This document shows, one piece after another, positions 61,208 to 64,000 of a stretch of DNA of 64,000 nucleotides. The DNA lies in contig OZ024787.1 in assembly GCA_964017065.1 (NCBI GenBank), forward strand, positions 3,359,921 through 3,423,920, given 5' to 3'. The position numbers were made by a program, and so were the translations under genes. Below the pieces are notes generated by a model. The model was not told the DNA's origin. It ran no database searches and saw only the letters and a list, made by a program, of their open reading frames with translations. Source of the DNA: Haliclona indistincta. Its lineage: Eukaryota; Porifera; Demospongiae; Haplosclerida; Chalinidae. Every line of letters begins with the position of its first letter. Position 1 is the first letter of the stretch.

Positions 61208-61642
61208 TTAGAGCGCGTTGAGGGTCGCCACGACGCCTCCGATGGCGCCGACGCCCAGCATCACCGGCACGATGTAGTTGGCGATCGGGGTCGACTCGCC
61301 ACTTTCCGCGACGTATCCCTTATCGTCGGGCTTCCACAACGGGTTGCCGTCCTTGTCCTCGAAGTTGTTCGCCTCGAGCTCCATCACCACCGTGCGCGCC
61401 GGGTCGTCGAGGTTGATCTCGGTGATGTCCCCCGAGATGGTCCCGAGGCCCATGGAGATGAGCTGCTTGAGGCCCTTGAAGTCGATGCCCGCCTCCTCCT
61501 TCTCCGCCTCTTCAACCGCGGCGCCGTCCTTGTCGCCAGCCGCGGTCACGGTCATGGCGCGGGCGGCGCGGCGGGGCGCGGTGTGGCGCGCGCGGAGCGC
61601 CACGGGGCGCGCGGTGATGGCGTGGGTGGAGACGGCGAACAT
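61208..61642 (-). CDS. Probable plastid-targeted single-TM protein, alga-like
   Basis: 144 residues from the ATG at 61642. The N-terminus (MFAVSTHAITARPVALRARH, then TAPRRAARAMTVTAA) is rich in Ala, Arg, Ser and Thr and lacks acidic residues, like a chloroplast transit peptide with a VTAA-type cleavage site. The mature part is acidic, with conserved-looking GLKQLISMGLGTISGDITEI, and ends in one hydrophobic segment (NYIVPVMLGVGAIGGVVATL) four residues before the C-terminus. This suggests a small thylakoid-membrane protein. I do not recognise the family. Confidence 0.75.
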   Translation of the reverse strand: MFAVSTHAITARPVALRARHTAPRRAARAMTVTAAGDKDGAAVEEAEKEEAGIDFKGLKQLISMGLGTISGDITEINLDDPARTVVMELEANNFEDKDGNPLWKPDDKGYVAESGESTPIANYIVPVMLGVGAIGGVVATLNAL

Positions 61643-61775
61643 GGTCACGCGTCCCTGGTGCGAGTTCGCTGTGTGGCGGTTCGACACTTGGCATTGACAC
61701 GCTGGCAGGATATTTTCCACAGATTGTAAAGACTTTTACGAGTTAGGAGTGTTGTTGCATCGTGGTCTATGCTAA

Positions 61776-62034
61776 TCAGGCGGTCACCGCGGTCTTGGGC
61801 CAGTTCTCGTTGACCCACTTCTTGAACTTCGCGCACGCCGCCGCGTACCCGTCCTCCACCTTGGAGTCGGAGATGACCTCGTCGCCGTGCACGAAGATGG
61901 CGTGCATGCCGAGGTCAACCTCCCCAGAGTAAGCGCCCGTCTTGACAGCCTCGGCGTACTCCTCCTTCTCATCCTTCACCACGTCCTCGGTGGGCTTGGA
62001 CAGCTCGGCGACCCAGGCGTCGTGGGTCAGGGGC
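61776..62034 (-). CDS. C-terminal fragment of an alga-like gene, cut at the junction
   Basis: The frame is open from the composition boundary (KPLTHDAWVAELSKPTEDVV) through EVDLGMHAIFVHGDEVISDS to a TGA at 61776-61778, 86 residues. No start codon is needed because the gene clearly continued upstream. The boundary at about 62035 truncates it. Family not recognised. Confidence 0.7.
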
Positions 62035-62060
62035 TTAAGAACAATAGTTTGTTACAAGCT

Positions 62061-62455
62061 GAATGCACGTCAGGTGTCAGTCAACACTATAGCTGAACTT
62101 GCAACCACTGCAGCCACTGATGTAGGGATCTATGGTCTGTTAGCAAGTCAATCGTGTTACCATTCCATGCTTGTTCCTTGTTAGTTTACATCGTGGACCA
62201 GTGGTAGATTTCACAACCCTACATCCTTTTGATTTCGACAGAAATCTTTTAATTTTCTTTAGCTAGTTCTGCTAGTTGCTGTTAATTGACACCTGACGTG
62301 CATTCTTATGTGCAGCCACTGATGTAGGGATCTATGGTCTGTTAGCAAGTCAATCGTGTTACCATTTCATGCTTGTTCCTTGTTAGTTTACATTGTGGAC
62401 CAGTGGTAGATTTCACAACCCTACATCCTTTTGATTTCGATAGAAATCTTTATAT
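62061..62455. repeat. Duplicated spacer repeat with inverted ends
   Basis: A unit of about 140 bases starting cagccactgatgtagggatc occurs at 62111 and 62313 (offset 202), with few differences. An 18-19 base inverted pair (gaatgcacgtcaggtgtca at 62061, tgacacctgacgtgcattc at 62287) brackets the first unit. It is sponge-like in composition and lies directly right of the foreign segment. Confidence 0.85.
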
Positions 62456-62874
62456 TTTCTTGTTTGTGTCATTTTTTTCTTATTCAGTGATGTGCAGTTC
62501 AATATCATGCATGTACTGAGCCTTCATTGTTTCCACCATTGGTTTAGTTTTCCTGTTATTGATGGCTTTTCTTTATTAACAATTTTAAACTTGTAGCTAA
62601 AAATAATTGTTATGCTGTATATCAGGTCACCTACGCATAGCGCATGCATGCAGGCTAGGCTAGGCATGCATTCGAGCCCCGCCCACACTTGTTTGTAGAC
62701 CATACGGCGGTTATAATGATCTGGCGAGCGCAGAATGTTGATTTTACACGAGCTTACAGTTCTTCGACGACTCCAGACAAATATGTGTTCTCCGTGTTCT
62801 GTACGGCGTGGCTATACTCAAGCTAGTGCTCGGTCACGTGCGCTAGCCACTGCTTGGTCACGTGCGTATTGCGC

Positions 62875-63659
62875 AATCGCACTAATGGTGTTGTGCCTAC
62901 CTTGTTGTATGGTTGTGAAACGGTCAAACCTGGATACTCTCTGAATCCCATCTACAAATTCTGGAGTCTTTTCAAGCTGAGATTGGAAAGCGGATTTTGG
63001 GGTTGTCTAAATTCCACTCTAACACCAGTACCTTGATTGGTCTTCACTGGCCCTCTGTTAAGGCACGCATCCTTATTCGAAAGCTCAAATTCCTAGCTAG
63101 AGTTCTAGTAAATGACGATAACATAAGTTCTCGAGTTTTTCGTACTCTGGCCTCGGATGATGTTTATGAAATCAGTCTGGTACAACAATGCCGTTTTCTG
63201 GAGAGCTTCTTTGGCACCAATTTCCTGCAACTCTGTCTTCACAATCCTCCTGATGCACTTTCAATTGTTCATGATGCGAAGCAAGATATTCTTGCGAGTG
63301 ACTGGGAAGGAACACTAACGGAGTCCAAGTCTCATCCCTCGCTCTCACTTGTGTCAGCTACAGCTAATATTGCCTCAAGTTGGAACAGCATATGGGATGA
63401 GGCACTTGAGCTGGGTGTTCGTGGAACTAAGCTAATGCAGTGGCTTTTTAATGCTCTTTCAAGACCGACCTTTGGTGAGAGACTATGTCCTCATTGTGGC
63501 GATAAAATTCCATCGAACTATTATGAACATCTGTTTTCAAGTCATCTACCTGAGTCAAAATACAGCACTGAGACCACAATACAATGGCTGGAGAACAAGA
63601 ACTTTCATGATCTAATTAACCTTGCTGAGAAAATCTCATGTCTAAAGTTCACAGACTGA
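62875..63659 (+). pseudogene. 3' end of a non-LTR retrotransposon reverse-transcriptase ORF
   Basis: Frame 1 encodes VVPTLLYGCETVKPG, matching the conserved PTLLYG.E.W-like stretch after the reverse-transcriptase domain of many LINE-type ORFs. After a frameshift in about 62930-62972, the other frame continues FQAEIGKRILGLSKF and LIGLHWPSVKARI to a C-terminal zinc-finger-like CPHCGDKI...YEHLFSSHLPE, stopping at 63657-63659. The reverse-transcriptase catalytic part and 5' end are missing, so it is a 5'-truncated, inactivated insertion. Confidence 0.8.
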
Positions 63660-63757
63660 CTCTATATTTTTTTATTTCATTTACTTAGTTCTTGTTTTTG
63701 TCATTATTATCCCGTAGAGGGCAACAATAATAAACTTTGTCTAACACTTAGCTGACA

Positions 63758-63904
63758 ATGGATCACGATCGAGAACTCGCGGAATGTATGTGTTTTGGTC
63801 TCGTCACTGCTCGCGTAAAGGCGCTAGGCGAGTTGAAGAAAGAAGAAGAAGAAAACGAAGATGACGAAAGTCGATTTTCACCGTTTCCAGGTTCGTCACT
63901 TTAG
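63758..63904 (+). CDS. Small ORF or possible first exon at the right edge
   Basis: ATG at 63758 opens 48 codons (MDHDRELAECMCFGLVTARV, then an acidic-basic KKEEEENEDDE stretch). A possible splice donor (ccag|gttcgt) lies near 63890, before the stop. It could be exon 1 of a gene or retroelement continuing to the right. Weak support. Confidence 0.3.
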   Translation: MDHDRELAECMCFGLVTARVKALGELKKEEEENEDDESRFSPFPGSSL

Positions 63905-64000
63905 TAACAATTTCGAGCAATCTCCTTGCTACTGTAAGATGGGGCAACGCCAGAGAGCAGATCTAAGTGTCTTATCAGCGTTTGAACGCTAATACATTGT

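Larger units (their letters stand above)
57483..62035. other. GC-rich, alga-like segment of foreign composition
   Basis: Strongly GC-rich (roughly two thirds GC by eye), with codons ending in G or C, single-exon genes with spacers from 50 to about 240 bases, and one protein with a chloroplast-type transit peptide. All of this fits a small green alga such as a Mamiellophyceae species. There are no MITEs or introns of the type seen elsewhere. Composition switches back at 62035-62040. Confidence 0.85.

Overview
The window reads as nuclear DNA of an early-branching animal, most likely a demosponge (inference, no search run). It is AT-rich and has short spliced introns, receptor genes built from Ig, fibronectin III (FN3), SH2 and tyrosine-kinase-like modules, a large family of beta-helix/multi-pass membrane proteins, and many foldback MITE-like repeats. 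A 4.5 kb GC-rich, densely coded block (57483-about 62035) is unlike everything around it. It looks like nuclear DNA of a small green alga (Mamiellophyceae-like), joined to the sponge sequence by a 200-N gap on the left and with no gap on the right.

Region 1 (1-26.4 kb) holds three related receptor genes. Gene 1 (minus, 520-11737, 5' end not found) and gene 2 (minus, 20322-26399, 11 exons) encode Ig-FN3-TM-kinase-like proteins; gene 2 also has an SH2 domain between the membrane and the kinase domain. In both, the catalytic Asp of HRD and the Asp of DFG are replaced, so both look like pseudokinases. Gene 3 (plus, 17400-18943) has the same ectodomain and TM but only a short tyrosine-motif tail. 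Together they suggest a kinase-dead receptor set: two scaffold or pseudokinase receptors and one phospho-docking receptor. Introns and spacers are full of palindromic repeats, the largest being a 1.2 kb near-perfect palindrome at 15033-16247 that interrupts another repeat. The last exon of an unrelated gene (136-273) and a Crypton-like recombinase fragment (1015-1414) lie at the left edge.

Region 2 (27.5-56.2 kb) is a tandem cluster of one gene family, here called A-E. Each member has a signal peptide, a long N-glycosylation-rich ectodomain of beta-helix type, a Cys-rich juxtamembrane module and about eight TM segments. A is on plus (27564-31296, one frameshift). B, C, D and E are on minus (31554-35297, 39167-42910, 44734-50135, 52344-56096). 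B, C and E are intact single ORFs of about 1250 residues. D is split by a 1629 bp transposon with 46 bp terminal inverted repeats and a 5 bp target duplication, and also carries a nonsense codon. Broken copies of A and of the minus-strand genes fill the spaces between. The ancestral unit looks like a convergent A/B pair that was duplicated repeatedly, with the plus-strand partner decaying. B is a mosaic: its front matches C and its back matches E. Exons of an unrelated coiled-coil gene were duplicated along with D and E.

Region 3 (57.3-62.0 kb) is the alga-like block: the 3' end of one gene, a 1047-residue Ala/Glu/Lys-rich coiled-coil protein, a probable plastid-targeted single-TM protein, and the 3' end of a fourth gene cut at the junction.

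Region 4 (62.0-64 kb) returns to sponge-like sequence, with a duplicated spacer repeat and the 3' end of a non-LTR retrotransposon reverse-transcriptase ORF carrying a frameshift.
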